Positions 12,799 through 26,196 are shown, counted from the first letter of the stretch. The stretch: 64,000 nt of DNA from Phlebiopsis flavidoalba (GCA_035772785.1 JAOCPU010000040.1:186001-250000), one strand, 5' to 3'. Notes: generated from the letters alone by a model not told the origin. Made by a program: numbers and translations.

Positions 12799-14409
12799 TT
12801 AATAAAAGCGGACTAGTTTCTGCTCAATCTCGGATGGTTCAGCACCACTCGGAGTGAGAAAGGACTCCAGAGTCTGGACAAAGACGTCAGCTCGGTAGAA
12901 ACAAGACCATCTCGTCACGAACCTCATTGACACTGGTATACTTCTCGATGAAGTCGGTGCTAAACACCCGAGCTAGCAGCGCATCCTTGCTCAGGGCAGC
13001 GCCACCCTCGCGTCCTTCAGCGTCGTGGGAAGGCGGCCCGTATCTGCGACGCCGTGCGCCGCGCGCTGGGCATCGGTCATCTGGGCAAACAGGAAGCGCG
13101 CAGAAGTCCGCGCGGAGCGCAGAAGCGCCTGGCGGCGAACGGCCTCGGTGCCTGCGGCGAGGATGCCGGCCAGCGCGAGGTGCGGGTTTCGCGGTGCCGT
13201 CGAGGAAGCGCACCTCGAGGTGGTGCTGCCCCTGCGCGCCGCAGAGGCGCAGCGGCGCCTCGCGCTGGTCGGTCCCCCACGAGGGGTACGTCCCGCCGGA
13301 CCAGACGCCGTCTGCGACGCGCGCGTAGGAGAAGGGACGTCGGCAGCGTGAGGGCGCAGAGGGCGGGGATGTGCTCGAGCACGCCCTGCACCCAGGGACC
13401 GCTCCGCGGGTGTCATGGTCGGCGCCAGCGCGTCGTCGTCGCGCTTGGGCGACGGCGCTTTGTCGTCCGTGTGGACGGAGATGTGCGCGTGGGCCGCGCT
13501 CCCGCCTGGAAAATGGTCGTGAGGTTGGGATGAATGCCAGTGCAGACGCGTGGGACTCACAGCTAGTGGTGTAGAGGCGGGGTGCGAATGTGGCGCGCAA
13601 GCCGTGCTTGCTAGCGACGTTATAAATGACCTCTCGGGTGCTAATCAAAGCGTCCGCGGACTTGAGTGGAGAGAGAGGCCCGGTAACTACCTCGTACTAC
13701 AGAGTATATGAGCCCCACATGTCGCGTAGAGAAACAGTCTGGACGCTTACCTGTCCCGGTGCGGCCTCGGCATGGTACATCTGCAGCTCGATGCCGGCAG
13801 CGGCTATACTGACTGCAATTTCCTCGAGAACCCTCTCCTCGACGGACCCGGCGGGGATCTTGGAGGTCAAAGACCAGTCCGCGTTTATTGACCGACACCA
13901 GCTCGGGGGATGTTGCGCTCAAAAGAATGAACTCGGACTCGAAGCCCACGAGGTAGGACACTCCGGCCTGGGTTTTGGCCTCATCTTCAAATGATTTTGA
14001 GGAGGGTTCGCGGACAGTAGGGAACCGCGAGTCCGTGCTCTGGGTGAGGAGTCTTGTATTGAAAGTAGCCCATGATGCTCGCGTGGCGAGGCGCGTAGTG
14101 GCAGCGTCGTGCACTGTTCAAGTCGAGTACATAGTGGATACTCGCCTGTTCCGGTGAAAGCCAGGGGCGAGCACAAGTCCAATGAGCCCAAAGCACGCCT
14201 TCGTAAGCGAGACCCTGGGCGGGAGGAGGCGAGTAGTTTGGTGAAGTACGCGATGGGGACGACACGGCAGCGCACGTTGTTGATCCAATCGACCCCAAGT
14301 TATACGAAACATAGCTGTAATTCTCGGGAATGAGGTCTCCGATGTAGACAGTCGTATCGTTGACGTTGTTTGTCGGGGTGTAAACGACACCAAAAGGCGT
14401 GTTCAGCAT
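12799..14409 (-). CDS. glutamine synthetase-type enzyme (FluG-like catalytic domain)
   Basis: Family: glutamine synthetase fold. FluG-like members have the catalytic domain but are linked in Aspergillus to a developmental signal rather than bulk ammonia assimilation. Seen on the - strand: an N-terminal stretch TPFGVVYTPTNNVNDTT from the ATG at 14409, RCRVVPIAYFTKLLASSRPG (about 14272-14215), GYFQYKTPH, VGFESEFILL (the metal-binding Glu motif, about 13955-13925), ELQMYHAEA-like sequence, REVIYNVASKHGLRATFAPR (13635-13580), HAHISVHTD (about 13500), SYARVADGVWSGGTY and WGTDQREAPLRL (13345-13250), and VRFLDGTA with PHLALAGILAAG (13210-13150). The end is FIEKY.SVNEV and a terminal KLVRFY with TAA at 12799-12801. 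At least five frame changes separate these pieces, with no loss of motif residues. The exon is GC-rich. Whether an amidohydrolase half precedes it, as in full FluG, cannot be seen. Confidence 0.87.
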
Positions 14410-15989
14410 GTTGCGCCTGGGGTCTGAGCTATGAACTTGAAGCGAGAGTTGTCAAGCCAAAGGTTAGCTACATATAAGGTTTGAAGGAATGGGCCCACAT
14501 CATCTCATCAAAAGGTCGTGCTCGGATATCTAGGGTTCCTTCTTCTTGTGTCCATCTCGACTCGGAAGAAGTTGTGTATGTGCTGGATGTGCGTTTGGAA
14601 TCTACCCACACGGATGACGTGCGTTAATCAAGTAGCACAGGCCGTTCTTCTTCGAGGTCATGGTGGCATGACGAATGGCGAGAAATCTATCATCAAGCAG
14701 TAGTTGAGCAGATCCAGAGATGTGCTCGTCTGCCATGAGTCGGTGGACTTGATTGAATGGGACTGAGTCTGGCCAGCACAGTGACGCCGTCGTAGCTGGG
14801 AACAAACCCCTAACCCTTTTCCCAGCGCTTTCAGACAGCTTCCGTCAAGCAGTCAGGCGCCCAAATTGAGTTGACCGTTTTTTCCATAACATTGGATGCT
14901 GGCAACCAGACACATTGTCCGCTAGACTTTTTTCGCCGCCGGCGTAACATTCATTATTGCACCAGCACGCGATTTGTATGATATTCGGCGGAGAAGAGCA
15001 ACAGAGAGAAAAGCCGTCACACACACGGGACGCCTTCCGTCCAGGAGCGTCCTGCAGACCCGGGCGGCGTGTTTTGGGTTTGATTCCAGGACAGTGGCCC
15101 ATTCAAACGGCGAACCCGGTGGGAAGGATCGTAACATACCCCCATGCTGGATACGCCAGGTCCGTGATAACAGTCTTTTGGCAGTTACCTGACAATCCTG
15201 TTTGCTGGCAGCGGCGACTAAACAATACATTTTTGTATATGTTCAGGGGCTTGGTGACCCACCTCAACCGTGGACATTCCAAAGAAGAATGAACGCTAGG
15301 AAATGTGGGTACAATTCCTGAAATAATTGACCCCAAATGCAAGCTATTGCGAGCCCTCTGTAAGTCTCTCCGTGCATTCGCTTTGCTAGCAGCCTGCTAA
15401 AGTTCAAGCACCAGCTAAACTCAGCTCTTATATAGCGATATCGCAATCTAAACCATGAATTGCGAACGAAATCCACACCTCTACTTCCGAACAGCAAGCA
15501 CAGTGGGCCTTTGTCACGCAGAGCAGATCGTCGCCCAAACGTGCGCTTTCGTTGACAAGCGCAAACGGGTGGGTCGCTCAACCCAGAAAGTATCAACAGC
15601 TCTCGGCTGGCGGACATCGCCCATTCGCAATCGAGAGATGCTTCGAAAACGCCACCTACGCTCGTACGAAGCGGCTGGAAACCCTACTCAAACCCTACTG
15701 CACCGGTCCCAGTATTACGCAAGACACCCTCAATATCCCTCTCTCACGGACGACACACCGACGATCGATCCCAATGCGCGCGCTGGGCGTGCGCCCCGCA
15801 AACCACGAGGAGAGCCTCGCCCTCCCCAACAGCGCCGCAACGAAGTCTATCTGCGGAACCCGTCTCGGTGGGGCACAGGCAGGCCCGCACGCGCGTTATA
15901 TTACGGGCCTGGTGCCCCCCGTGCGCCCTCGCTATCGTGCCCAGGGCCTTGTGCACGCAGCAGGGCGCGCCGGCCGGACGCGAGCGACA
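14410..15989. other. unassigned stretch upstream of the glutamine synthetase gene
   Basis: No family motif recognised on either strand. From about 15550 to 16040 the sequence turns GC-rich and is open on the + strand in two frames (for example RCFENATYARTKRLETLLKP, about 15640-15700). This suggests coding sequence of an unknown gene or the 5' part of the following membrane-protein gene, but no start, domain or intron pattern can be fixed. Confidence 0.3.
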
Positions 15990-16119
15990 TGGCCGTCGAT
16001 TCCTCCCCCTTTGTGCACGCGCACATGGAACGGTGTGCTTACTGTGCGTGGCCCGGGTCGTTCGTTTTTTTTTGCTTCGCCCGCCTCCGCCACTGACCGC
16101 GTATCGGCCTTCTAGTGTC

Positions 16120-17725
16120 GGTGATCGTCTTTTTGGGATACGAGTATCGTGTGTCTGTCCGCCACACTCGGGCTTCCCGCAGCTGGGGCTCATTTCTTGG
16201 CTTATTCCAGTGCTGCAGTTCGCCAACGAGGTAGAGCTTTTTTGGGTAAGTCGCCGTCTGTCTCCGCTGTCCTAAGTACTCAGTGTGGCGCACAGAAAAA
16301 AGAGATGGAGTACTGGCAAAGTCTTGTTCCTCTGGAGTCGTTATTATAGCCTTGGCTTCAACATGTAAGCAGTTGTGTGCATGACGGCGTTGCAACAATT
16401 TAACGACGGTTCTCCACCTCGCTAGTGTAAATGCCATAGGTAGGGCTCACCCTACTCGACGAATAGATTCTCATTATACTTAATACGTATATAGTGTTCA
16501 TGAACGAGCATTCTTCTTCTCCCGAGGTGAAGAGTAACTTCATTCCATATGCATACATACTCATGATCTCCGCCTCAGTTGTATGTCTTGATCACGCCAC
16601 CCGTAGCCTGGTCTTCATTCTCACCACTTTCGTCCGTCCGCTCCTCCCCTATACATGTAGCTGTGAGTATCAGTGGGCATGCGACAACATGTGACGCTCA
16701 GGCTCACAGTTGGGCTCGCACTCCAGGTGAGAAGTTCTTCCACTGGCAGAACACCGGCGCGGCTCTTCAAGTCATCACCACCCACGGTACGTAAATCTTT
16801 CTTTTGTCACTCTCTCTGCCTCCCTGAACACCTGTACACCCCATCTGTAGTCATCCTGGAGATGCGCATCTATGCCATGTACGGCAGCATAAAGCGCATC
16901 ATGCTAGCGCTCTGCTGCTTCTTGACCCTGTTCTGAGGCTGTCGTCGTCATACGGTATTGTCTTTGGCATTGCCCAGCCTGGCGAAGTCGGTCAGCATCA
17001 TTTCCGTACAATGGCCTCCCGAGTAAGCCGCTCACTGGATTCATCATTCTTAGCAACCAACAATCCCGCCACGGGCCTGCTCATCTGCGCCGATGGCCGA
17101 CACCCCCTGACATGCACTGGATTACGTGGTTTTGGCTAACCATCATCATCATTGAGAGCATCCTGATGTGTCTAAGTGTGTACAAGGGCTGGACGACATA
17201 CAAACAGAGCGGCACTGGCAGTTGGATGTTTGTCCTCACAAGAGACTCTGTGTTCTTTTTGTGGTGTGAGTTGCGCTGCAGGCCTCCTTTTCTGACATGC
17301 TGACCACCCTCATAGTATCTTTTGGGTCTACGTGATGAACATGATATTTTGGTTTGTCAACGTAGTGTGTAACACGTTTAGAGTCTTTCCCCCATGCGGC
17401 GTGCTGCTAACCGCGCATGTACAGGTTCTTCTGGACGAATTTGCGACGGGCTTCTCTTTCTGTGTCTCCGCAGTGCTGGCCAAACCGGTTGCTCATAGCC
17501 ATGCGCGAACGGTACACTACCACGCACATGAGGCCGACTTTATCGCCGAGACACTGACCTCGTCGCTGCGCTTCAAGAGCCGCGCAACGCAGCCGGTGCT
17601 GCAAGATAGCATCCCGATGACATCACTCACGTACGGGTCTTCAGACCCAACAAGCACGACGATGACCACGCACAGTCGGTGGGAAGAAATGACGAACATG
17701 TGCCGAGGAGCTCGAGCTAAACACC
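16120..17725 (+). CDS. DUF6533-type multi-pass membrane protein
   Basis: Family: DUF6533 proteins are seven-helix-like membrane proteins of unknown role, much expanded in Agaricomycetes. Seen: VSVIVFLGYEYR (about 16115-16150), LQFANEVELFW (16212-16245) ended by a GTAAGT donor, then after a CACAG acceptor KKRWSTGKVLFLWSRYY (about 16297-16350). That is the diagnostic pattern of an acidic E-V-E-L-x-W followed by W-x-x-x-K-x-L-F-L-x-x-R-Y. Later exons give VILEMRIYAMYGSIKRIMLA (16853-16912), MHWITWFWLTIIIIESILMC (17112-17171) with LSVYKGWTTYK and RDSVFFLWC, and a last helix GFSFCVSAVLANRLLIAMRE, shifted once near 17480. The start is not fixed; an ATG at 15990 is possible. Frame breaks lie near 16700, 16935 and 17480. 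Confidence 0.72.
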
Positions 17726-20236
17726 TTCTCTGAACGCCGAGGGGGGGTTCTGATATGGCCTTCGTTTGCCTCCGAATACTCGTGCTGGCTTTGCCCGTAT
17801 GCGTTTTATACCCGTTCTGAGGTTGAATCATGCACATGCCCCCCAAAGTCTGTTTTTATAGATATTCGCGTCGAGGCATTCAGCTGTAGCAACATGCGAT
17901 GGAGTTTGATGTATTGAAAAACGTAACGACCGCAGAAGGGTGATCGGCGATGGCGTACAAAGACTTTACTGAAGCTCTCCCATTGGCAGATAGTGCATCT
18001 GCGCCGTACAGGCGCCACACAGCTGGACAATCGCGGGAGCGACGTGACTGTCTGGAGGAGGGATCCTTGGATCACGCTTGCCATACGGGGACCCGTTGTC
18101 ACACAGTAGAGCAGAGTTTGCAGGTAGCCGCTTACTCGACAAGCTCCGGCTTGCGCCGGGCATTGACCTTGCCTGGTAAGCTCGAAATCACGGGGAAGTA
18201 AGAATTGTTCTGAAGCTGCGGTAGTGACAACCCGCGTATTGACATGGCGGAGACAAACCCATATTACCTAAAATTTCCTACCAGGTAATTGACCCGGATT
18301 CTGACCTGCCGTTTGCCTACAGACCCCGTGTCTATCTGTAAGACCTCAGAGACGTTAGTGCTGTCTGCACATGATTTAATCTAGAAGTGAAGCCTAGGAA
18401 GGTAACACCATGCGGGGAAGATTCAATGCGACACAAATCTATGCAGATGATCACAAGTTTAACATAGTAAGGGGGCGCAAATAGGGCATATGTAGTTGCA
18501 GACACAACATTCAGTCCTGCAGACATAAACTCAATAAATGAAGTGATTTGTCAAGCAAATACAAATGGATATACCCACTACAGCCTTTCTGTAGACTACA
18601 CAATGTGCGCATGCTGAGGCTATTGCCTGAGCCACTGCAGATAGTCTTCACATTGCAGTCGTGTTGTACTCCGAAAGAGTCGAGTATATTACACTGTAGG
18701 TATGCCACATCCTTCTCCTACATGAAAGAAGTCCATTCATATTGTCTCGCTCTCGACGTACATGTGCTCGCAGCTGACTGATCCCATACAGTGACGTGTA
18801 GGCCGTTCCCACGCAGAAGACAAGGAGGATCAGCATAAAACCCTCATGAACTGTCAAATCACTCACGGATTCGAAGGTGCGTACATGACGCTTAAATACT
18901 ACGCACGCGGGCTGATTGGCTCGTCCCAATCGCGCGAAGGCCAAACCCAGGCGAATGATCAGAGACGGACATACCTACACGACGCCTCACGGCAAATGCG
19001 AGCGTGTTTCGAAGGCGAACGCCGCTGCGCTGCCTTGAAGGCCTAGGTAAAATGACCTGTTATTTCCACATGCAAAGCGCGAGATTGCCTCAATTTGAGA
19101 TAGGACGACGTCGACGCACCTAGTCGACCCCTTCGCGCTCGTCACGAGGAGCGTGCAAACCGGAGCAGCGTGTCGCGTGTGCCCACCACCAACAAACCAC
19201 TCAAAGAAGCAGCCAGAACGGGGCCCCGACGGGCAGATGATACACTTACGGCTTTCAAGATGCTCGCCGACGTTGAAACACCCAGCGTGCGGGCAAGCCA
19301 GCGTGACATAGTCGCTGCGGAGTGTGCAAACGGCCACACACGGACAAGCCCGAGGGGAATCAGGGGGACGTCACGAAGACGGACGTCTCTGTGCGGCCCT
19401 CTCGCCCTCGTCATGCGAATAACCCCGCCTCCCCGTGCGCATGATGTCAAACTGACCGGATGTGCAGTCAAATGACCCACTTAAGCACCTTCGTCGAGGA
19501 CCTGTGCGTTACGCGGGCAGCGGCGCGTCGAAAGCGCGTCCGAGTCCATGTCCACGTCGCGAGCTCAAGGAGTCCGAGGCTTGAGTTACAGAAGAGGGAT
19601 CACGTGGACTGCTGACAAAGCCTTTGCGCGCTCAGAAATTGATGGTGAGTGAGCGCTAATGAAGTTCCCACGAATTACGGGGCCCGAGAGACCTTGCCAG
19701 GCAAGGTAACGTCAACGCACTCGGTTTGTGGCGTCGTTCTCGGTGACTGGCGGGTCTAGCGCGCTAGGATAGCTTCAACTTTACTGAGGCATGGGACCGA
19801 GTCTGGGAGAGAAACGAGTATGTTTTGAGCAACGAACCTGCTTTCGAGACCCGTTTTTCCCGCTCAGGGGCTTTTTACCCACGCGCGTCTGAGGCGTGAT
19901 CCCTTTGTGGCGGATACGCGGCGCTCGAAACGGCTTGAACCTGGACTTGCTGGGGCAGGCGGCGTGATCTAATAGATTTCGCCTTCCCCGTTGCGGTTCG
20001 TGTCCACGCCGCGGTCATGGCACGCGATGGCCTTTCGAGGCAAGACACCCGCACGCCGGCGCCATGTGGTGGTGGGCTCACTTCCCGGGGGCGACACGGT
20101 ACATATGGTCCCCGTCGCCACCCTCCACCACCACTGGTGCCGCGTCTTGTCGTCTCTCGCAGGGCACCTACAGACGCGTCCCGTCCTCAGTAGGTGCATA
20201 CGTTTGGTTCAGCAGCCCCTTATTCTCTTCGCCAGG
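17726..20236. other. 2.5 kb without an assignable gene
   Basis: On the - strand a hydrophobic segment GFMLILLVFCVGTAYTSLYG (about 18840-18780) is followed by basic residues, so a membrane protein fragment is possible. GC-rich sequence at 19100-19560 is open in several frames with no recognisable domain. Nothing else could be supported. Confidence 0.3.
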
Positions 20237-22476
20237 ATGTCGCAAGCTTCAGATGATGCAAACCTTGCCAGCTTAGGATACAAACAGGAGTTTAAACGGC
20301 ACTTCACTCCGCTAGAAGTCTTTGGAATCTCATTCAGTATCATTGGCATATTCCCTTCCATCGCGTAAGTGCATTCAACATCAACATACGAACCACCACC
20401 TGATCACGGACGATAGCTCAGTATTGGTCTACGCACTGCCAAATGGCGGAGCCGTTTCGCTCGTCTGGGGTGTAAGCAACTCTGTACTTGGATCATGATA
20501 GATGCCTCATACACAGATGCCAGTGGGCAGTCTGCTCCGTCTTCCTCATGTTCATCACCATGGCGCTTGCTGAGCTGGGGTCTGCGGCGCCAACGTCTGG
20601 AGGCCTGTACTATTGGACGCACAAGTACGCCCCCAAACGGTGGAAGAACCTCCTCGCATGGATATGCGCATGTAAGCTCCTATGGGTTCGTGCCGCAGCC
20701 AGAGAGACTCACTGCGCTGTACGCCACAGACTCGAACACCATCGGCAACATCGCCAGCGTCGCGTCGGTGGACTGGGGGGCTGCGCGGTGCAGCTCATGG
20801 CCGCCGTCAGCATCGGCACTGACCTGTCATTTGTGCCGACTACAGGGCAGACATTGTAGGTCTCGACGTACGCACTCGACTTATGGTGGGGACTAATGTG
20901 TCGCAGTGGGCTCTACGTCGCTCTTCTATGCTGCCATGGATTTGTCGCGTCGATGGCTACTATGGTTTCTAGCTCGCATGCAGAAGCTATGCATTGCCCT
21001 CAATGTCCTGTAAGAGTGTCATTCACTCACTTGCCCCGGATTGATCATCTTACATATCTTCGGCCTTTTCAACAGCTTATGTCTGGCCATCATCATAGCA
21101 GTCCCGGCAGCGACGCCATCTGAGTTTAGGAATTCGGCTAGCTATGCATTTGGTGGCTTCGAAAATCGTAAGCTTATCCGAGAGAACCCTTGAACAGCGT
21201 TCTAACATAACGTCCAAGTATACGGGTGGCCAAGCGGCTTTGCCATTCATTCTTAGCTTCCTCGCTCCTCTGTGGTCTATTGGTAAGCACAAAGGGCACT
21301 TTGGGCCAGTAAAATATCTAATATCTTTGTAGGCGCTTTTGACTCTTCCGTACACATCAGTGAGGAGGCCACGAACGCCAGTGTAGCTGTTCCATGGGCG
21401 ATGATGGGCGCGTGTGCTATTGCTGGCGTTCTAGGATGGGGTAAATTACTAGATAACCCTCATATGGGTACCGCGCTAACCTTTTCCACAGGTATCAACG
21501 TGGCGCTGGCGTTTCTGTATGGGCACGGACATCGAGGGCATCATGTCAAACCCTATTGGTCAGCCTATGGCTACGGTACGATGGAAAGCCCGCTCGTGTA
21601 TCGGTGCGTCTGATAAACTTGCACAGATCTTGCTCAACAGTCTCGGGAAGAAGGGCACCCTTGCGATATGGTCCATCGTGGTGTTTGTGCAGTGAGTCCC
21701 GCATCCGCATCCTCCTTAGCACCGCAAGACCCAACTTTCAATCATGTAGATTCATGATGGGGGCGGACATGGTCAGCATATACCCCATTATTTCCAGAGC
21801 TACGCAACTAACCCCACTTTTGAGGCCACCACCTGCTCACGCCAGATCTTTGCCTTCGCGCGCGACGGCGGGCTCCCGCTCTCGCGCTACCTCTACCGCA
21901 TGAACCCCTACACACACACGCCCGTCAACTGCGTGTGGTTCGCGTGCTTCATCTCGCTGCTGCTCGGCCTGCTCGCGTTCGCCGGCCCGCTCGCCATCGG
22001 GCGCGATCTTCACGCTCGTCGTCACGGGCCAGTACGTCGCGTACAGCATCCCGATCGCGTGCCGCTTCCTCGGCGGCGCGCCGTGGGCCCCTGGGCCGTT
22101 CGCGCTCGGCCGCCTGGTGCGCATACACCACGCTCGCTCGTCTCTCTCGTCGTGCGCTGACGCGGACCGCGCGTGTGTCCAGGCGCCACCCATCGCGCTC
22201 GTTGCGCTGCTCTGGATGACGTTTGCGGTCACCATCCTCATGTTCCCGACGACGCCCGCGCCGAACGCCACGGACATGAACTACACCGTCGTCGTCATGG
22301 GCGGGTGGCTGCTGCTGTGTGTCGTCGTACTACTATCTTCCGCGCTACGGCGGCGTGCACTGGTTTCACGGGACCCGTCGCGAAACGTCGATGTGGCCGC
22401 TGCGGACTCGGCGAGCGAGTCGCTTGACGGGTTGGGCGAAAAGGAGAAAGATTCGGAAAGGTTTGAGAAGTCCTAA
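20237..22476 (+). CDS. amino-acid/GABA permease of the APC superfamily
   Basis: Role: proton-coupled uptake of amino acids or GABA across the plasma or vacuolar membrane, about 12 membrane helices. Seen: ATG at 20237 opens MSQASDDANLASLGYKQEFK, then FTPLEVFGISFSIIGIFPSI, ended by a GTAAGT donor. SVLVYALPNGGAVSLVWG (from 20417), MALAELGSAAPTSGGLYYWT (about 20560-20620), the classic helix 2-3 signature, and KYAPKRWKNLLAWICA follow. Next are SNTIGNIASVASVDWG, AVQLMAAVSIGTDLSFV, LCLAIIIAVPAATPSEFRNS, ISEEATNASVAVPWAM (about 21360-21400), GTDIEGIMSNPIGQPM and RQIFAFARDGGLPLSRYLY (about 21840-21900). The hydrophilic tail ends KDSERFEKS at 22476. Single- or double-base frame breaks fall near 20780, 20968, 21246, 21516 and 22001. 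Removing an extra base restores the helix each time, and no intron is lost. Closest relatives are fungal UGA4/BAT1-type permeases. I cannot name the substrate. Confidence 0.9.
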
Positions 22477-23797
22477 ATATGCATTAACTAGCTGTGTTTT
22501 GTTTTGTACGGAATGGAAACAGGTATTGGTGGTTACTTCTTTGCTTCTTTGAGTGGGTGCAGCGCGTAGGGTCGCGTGTTAATACACGCTCCGGGCGAGT
22601 GAAGGTCGAGTGGGCCATCGGTGGGGAGCTCATGGGCTCCGGACTTGTTGGACTTTCAAGTACTAACTTGCAAGAGTATGTAACCCAAATTGCAGGTCCT
22701 GGGGCCCTTATGGCGACGCAAGTAGCAGTGGTCGACCGCAGGTCGACGACAGCTCCCGAAAACTCCAATATTCTGGCGCTATCTTGCCCTGTGACAGAAA
22801 TGTGACATGTGACGCGCGTGCCACGTCACGCGGCGAGCGTGGCGCTAGTTTTCGTGAACCGTCAGCTTTTGATCTGTCAACATTCATGGTAGCGATAATG
22901 GTAAGTCAACCGAGAATTATTGCGTAAAAATCGACTAATGGGGCGCATGCCCAGAGTATATAGACAGTGTTAGGACCTGTTATGAGCCTTAATCAAACTC
23001 GATTAAATTCTACCGCTCAATTTGCCAGCCCAGGCCTCGTCGAAGCTGCAACTGAATGTGGCTAGAATTATATTGTTAAGACTCTGAGTCTGGTTGCTGG
23101 TACAACGCAGCCTAACTGCATCCCTCTAGCACTACTACGAATAGTAGGACAGGGCGATGGTACCACTGAGTTGTCCTTTTTCCACTCCCAGCCCAACTAT
23201 TAGCGTCCTTACGCCGGATTTGTCGGTTACTACTCAGTATGTCCTACAGTGTCTACTACATTGTTACGTCGAGAGGCAGCCTTCAACCAACAGACAAAAG
23301 CAGAGTACACTTACTCCCATGTCTGCACAGGTGCTGCTACAAGAGACCGGGATATCAATGCTTCTCGGCCATATCCCGAAGAAATCGGTCTTCGCATGTC
23401 TCGACTGATCTCTTTGCTCCGCTCCTATCCACACCTGTACGTGCCCGACGGTCCATTGGTATCGGTACCCGTCCTCGATTGACTCGCGCGCAGTGTGATG
23501 TATCCCGATCTACAACCACTGCCTGCCGGCGGTGCGCTAGGTTCACAGTGTATCCTCGCGCCACAACGGCGACCCCCGATATGTCGGGATAGGGGACCAA
23601 GGCTCGCTTCGGTCGCCACGTAGAATGCATTGTCGCTCCCGGTCGCGCGGACTAGACCTCCTATGTGAGGCGAGTATAGGTCCTTGGCCGTGCAGGAAGC
23701 CGCTTTCAGAGGGTATATAGGTCCTGTGTTCGGCGCGACATTTCACTCAACAAAACTCCCAGATCTCACAGTACCCAGCAAAACACTTTCACAACCA
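22477..23797. other. intergenic stretch
   Basis: No coding motif, RNA gene or repeat recognised. It should hold the permease 3' end and the promoter of P450 copy 5. No TATA or other element can be called with confidence. Confidence 0.45.
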
Positions 23798-26196
23798 ATG
23801 TCTCCAACATTCCTCGTTCGCTCTCTGCTCTCGTTACAACATCGTTCGTGTACGGAACTCGTCGGGGCCTGCTCATGGGCAGGCCTCGCAAAGGACTCAC
23901 GGTTTACTCCTAACTAGTCCTCCCGGAGTCCCCATCCTCGGCAACATTAAAGCTCTTGACGGGCCCCTCCATAGGCGAGGTCTACCTCAACAAATGGAGC
24001 CGGGAATATGGTCTGTATATATCCCACGCTGCACATAGAGCTCAAGATCTAATTATTCTACAGGATCCGACCTTATTTCTCCTCAAGTCTCTTGGTTCGT
24101 CCTACTCTCGTCATCAACAGCCTTGCTGCCTGCAAAGGAGCTCCCCCCCCTCGAGAAGCGTTCTTGTGATCTACTCTGATAGGTAAGCCCGTGACATGAC
24201 CGACGGTTTCTTCCTGTGCGACTGGACTTTGAACTACACCCGAAGGCTCCAATTCCCAACTAACTAATTGCTCGGCGAACTCTGTAAGATTCCTTCCATC
24301 ACGACACTACTTGCTTGACAAGCTAACATTAGCCATCACGACGATGCGGAATTGAAGTTCACCTTCGGTCTTCAACCCTTACGGCGGCGATGGAATGTGC
24401 CATGTGACGGCAAAGCCCCCCCGTGAAAGTAGCGTTCCCACACCGAGGCGTCTGTTAGCCACCGACAACATGGCTACCCATGTTCCGCCCTCGCGAGGTC
24501 ATCGCTGACCTGGGTTTTTTTTTGTCAAAAATTTCGGAGTCCCGAAAAAACTACTGCGTCGGCTGCTAAACAAGCACCCGATAGCTGACTATATAGCACA
24601 ACCTTCGTCTGTGAGTTGACTATTCTAAGATGTATTGATGGAGCCGAATCACTGAGAGGACTAGTGTGTTTTGCAGAATGACGCCGGAAGCACCAGTATT
24701 TCGATTGCATACGGATACGACGACGAATGGAAGAGAACGACCCATATATCTCCCATGCCAGAGCAAACCATGACCGTCATCAACTCGGCGGCGTACCCAG
24801 GACGCTTCATGGTCGACCATCTCCCGTTCTGTGAGTACATGGATAGGTTGCGTGATCTTATTAATACTAATCAAATGTAGTGAAACATCTCCCCGAGTGG
24901 CTTCCAGGTGCAGGCTTCAAGGCTACTGCACGTCTCTGGAGAGAGACAGTGATGTGGACGCTCAACGTTCCTTGGGAAGAGACTAAAAGAGCGACATTGT
25001 ACGTCGACATCCCTATGTTATGCCATATCATGCTCACGGGCCTTTGTGCAGAGGACAAGTGACCCCATCGACCGTCCCCGATTCCGCTGCGAAGACTTTT
25101 AATCCAAGACACTGTTGAGCCGGCACATATAGGATCCAGCACTATATCGGATCGTTTGTTGCTAGATCTGCGCTGCCTCTATTTACGTCACGGTAAGAGC
25201 TTACCTACAGACAAAATCAGTACACACACTCACAGCCTTCGTACAGCTGGCTCTGACACGGTATGATACCCAATCATCTCGGCCATGATTGCTTCACAAT
25301 CTGATGACATGTCCACAGACAACTCATCAGTGTTTCGAGACCTTCCTCTTGGCCATGGTCTTGCCACCCCGATGTCCAGCGCAAAGACCAATCCCAGCTT
25401 GACTGTGTCTGTAAGGGCAAGCACGTACTCGGACTTTGGCGACTCACACCCGGATTCGCCTGTCGTACCTCCACGCCGTACTCAAAGAATGTATCCGATG
25501 GCATCCTGTAGCCGTCTTAGTGAGTGTATAACGACATTTTCATATGCGATACAGCTTGCTAACGGCGCACGTACACAGACGTTCCCCACCGTCTCACGGA
25601 AGATGACGTATATTGAAGGCCAATTCATCCCCAAGGGTTTCTACTGTCATTGTTAACAAATGGTATGGCATCCCACCCCAACGACACCTCACCGAATACG
25701 CCATCTGACGAGTGGTAGTATCAGTGGCCCCCCTCCTCATGATTCGAACGTCTATGCCGATCCGGACATGTCTCAAACCCGAGTACGATACCTCAATAAC
25801 GCGACAAGCCTCAGGAGACGACCCCACTGCTGGTTATTGACCCCGACGCGACCCGGACGCCCATGATCCATCGCGTTTGGCTTCGGTCGGCGCATCCTGC
25901 CCCCGGTTCGCTTCATGGCGTACGAGTCGATGTGGATCACGATGGCGTGTTATCCTCGCGGCGTTCAACATTGAGATGGCCAAGGATGCCAACGACGAGG
26001 GACATCACACCGCTGAAGGCGTTCTCTGAGGGATTCTCCAGGTTTGGCTCGTCTTTGCTATTGCTTGGTTTATCATAGCTAATCAAGGCATCTTATCCTC
26101 AGTCGTCCGGTGCCGTTCTCGTGTCGTAATTGTGCCCGCCGCTCGTCTAAGGGCATGAGGAGATTGTGCGACAGTGGGCAGAAGACACTCTCATAG
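23798..26196 (+). CDS. cytochrome P450 monooxygenase, copy 5
   Basis: Seen: ATG at 23798 (MSPTFLVRSLLSL), frame change, PPGVPILGNIKALDGPLH (about 23915-23970) and WSREYG. Next come a shifted LLEKRS/YSDR exon (to about 24181), a C-helix region ending LLRRLLNKHPIADYI (about 24550-24595), STSISIAYGYDDE (24682-24720), GRFMVDHLPF, LKHLPEWLPGAGFKATARLW (24880-24940), AGSDTV (about 25245-25262), FLLAMVL (25340-25360), a shifted LKECIRWHPVAVL (about 25480-25520), and the heme loop (25866-25940). There the single reading frame gives RRILPPVRFMAYESMW. The Cys codon TGC exists only in the next frame, because three extra bases surround it. The terminal exon reads RPVPFSC and ends at about 26196. The neighbour downstream is adenylosuccinate synthetase on the same strand. 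Confidence 0.85.

Noticed and set aside
12927..13574. Long Arg/Ala-rich open frames on the + strand
   Set aside because: They are antisense shadows of the GC-rich glutamine synthetase exon, which reads with clear family motifs on the - strand.
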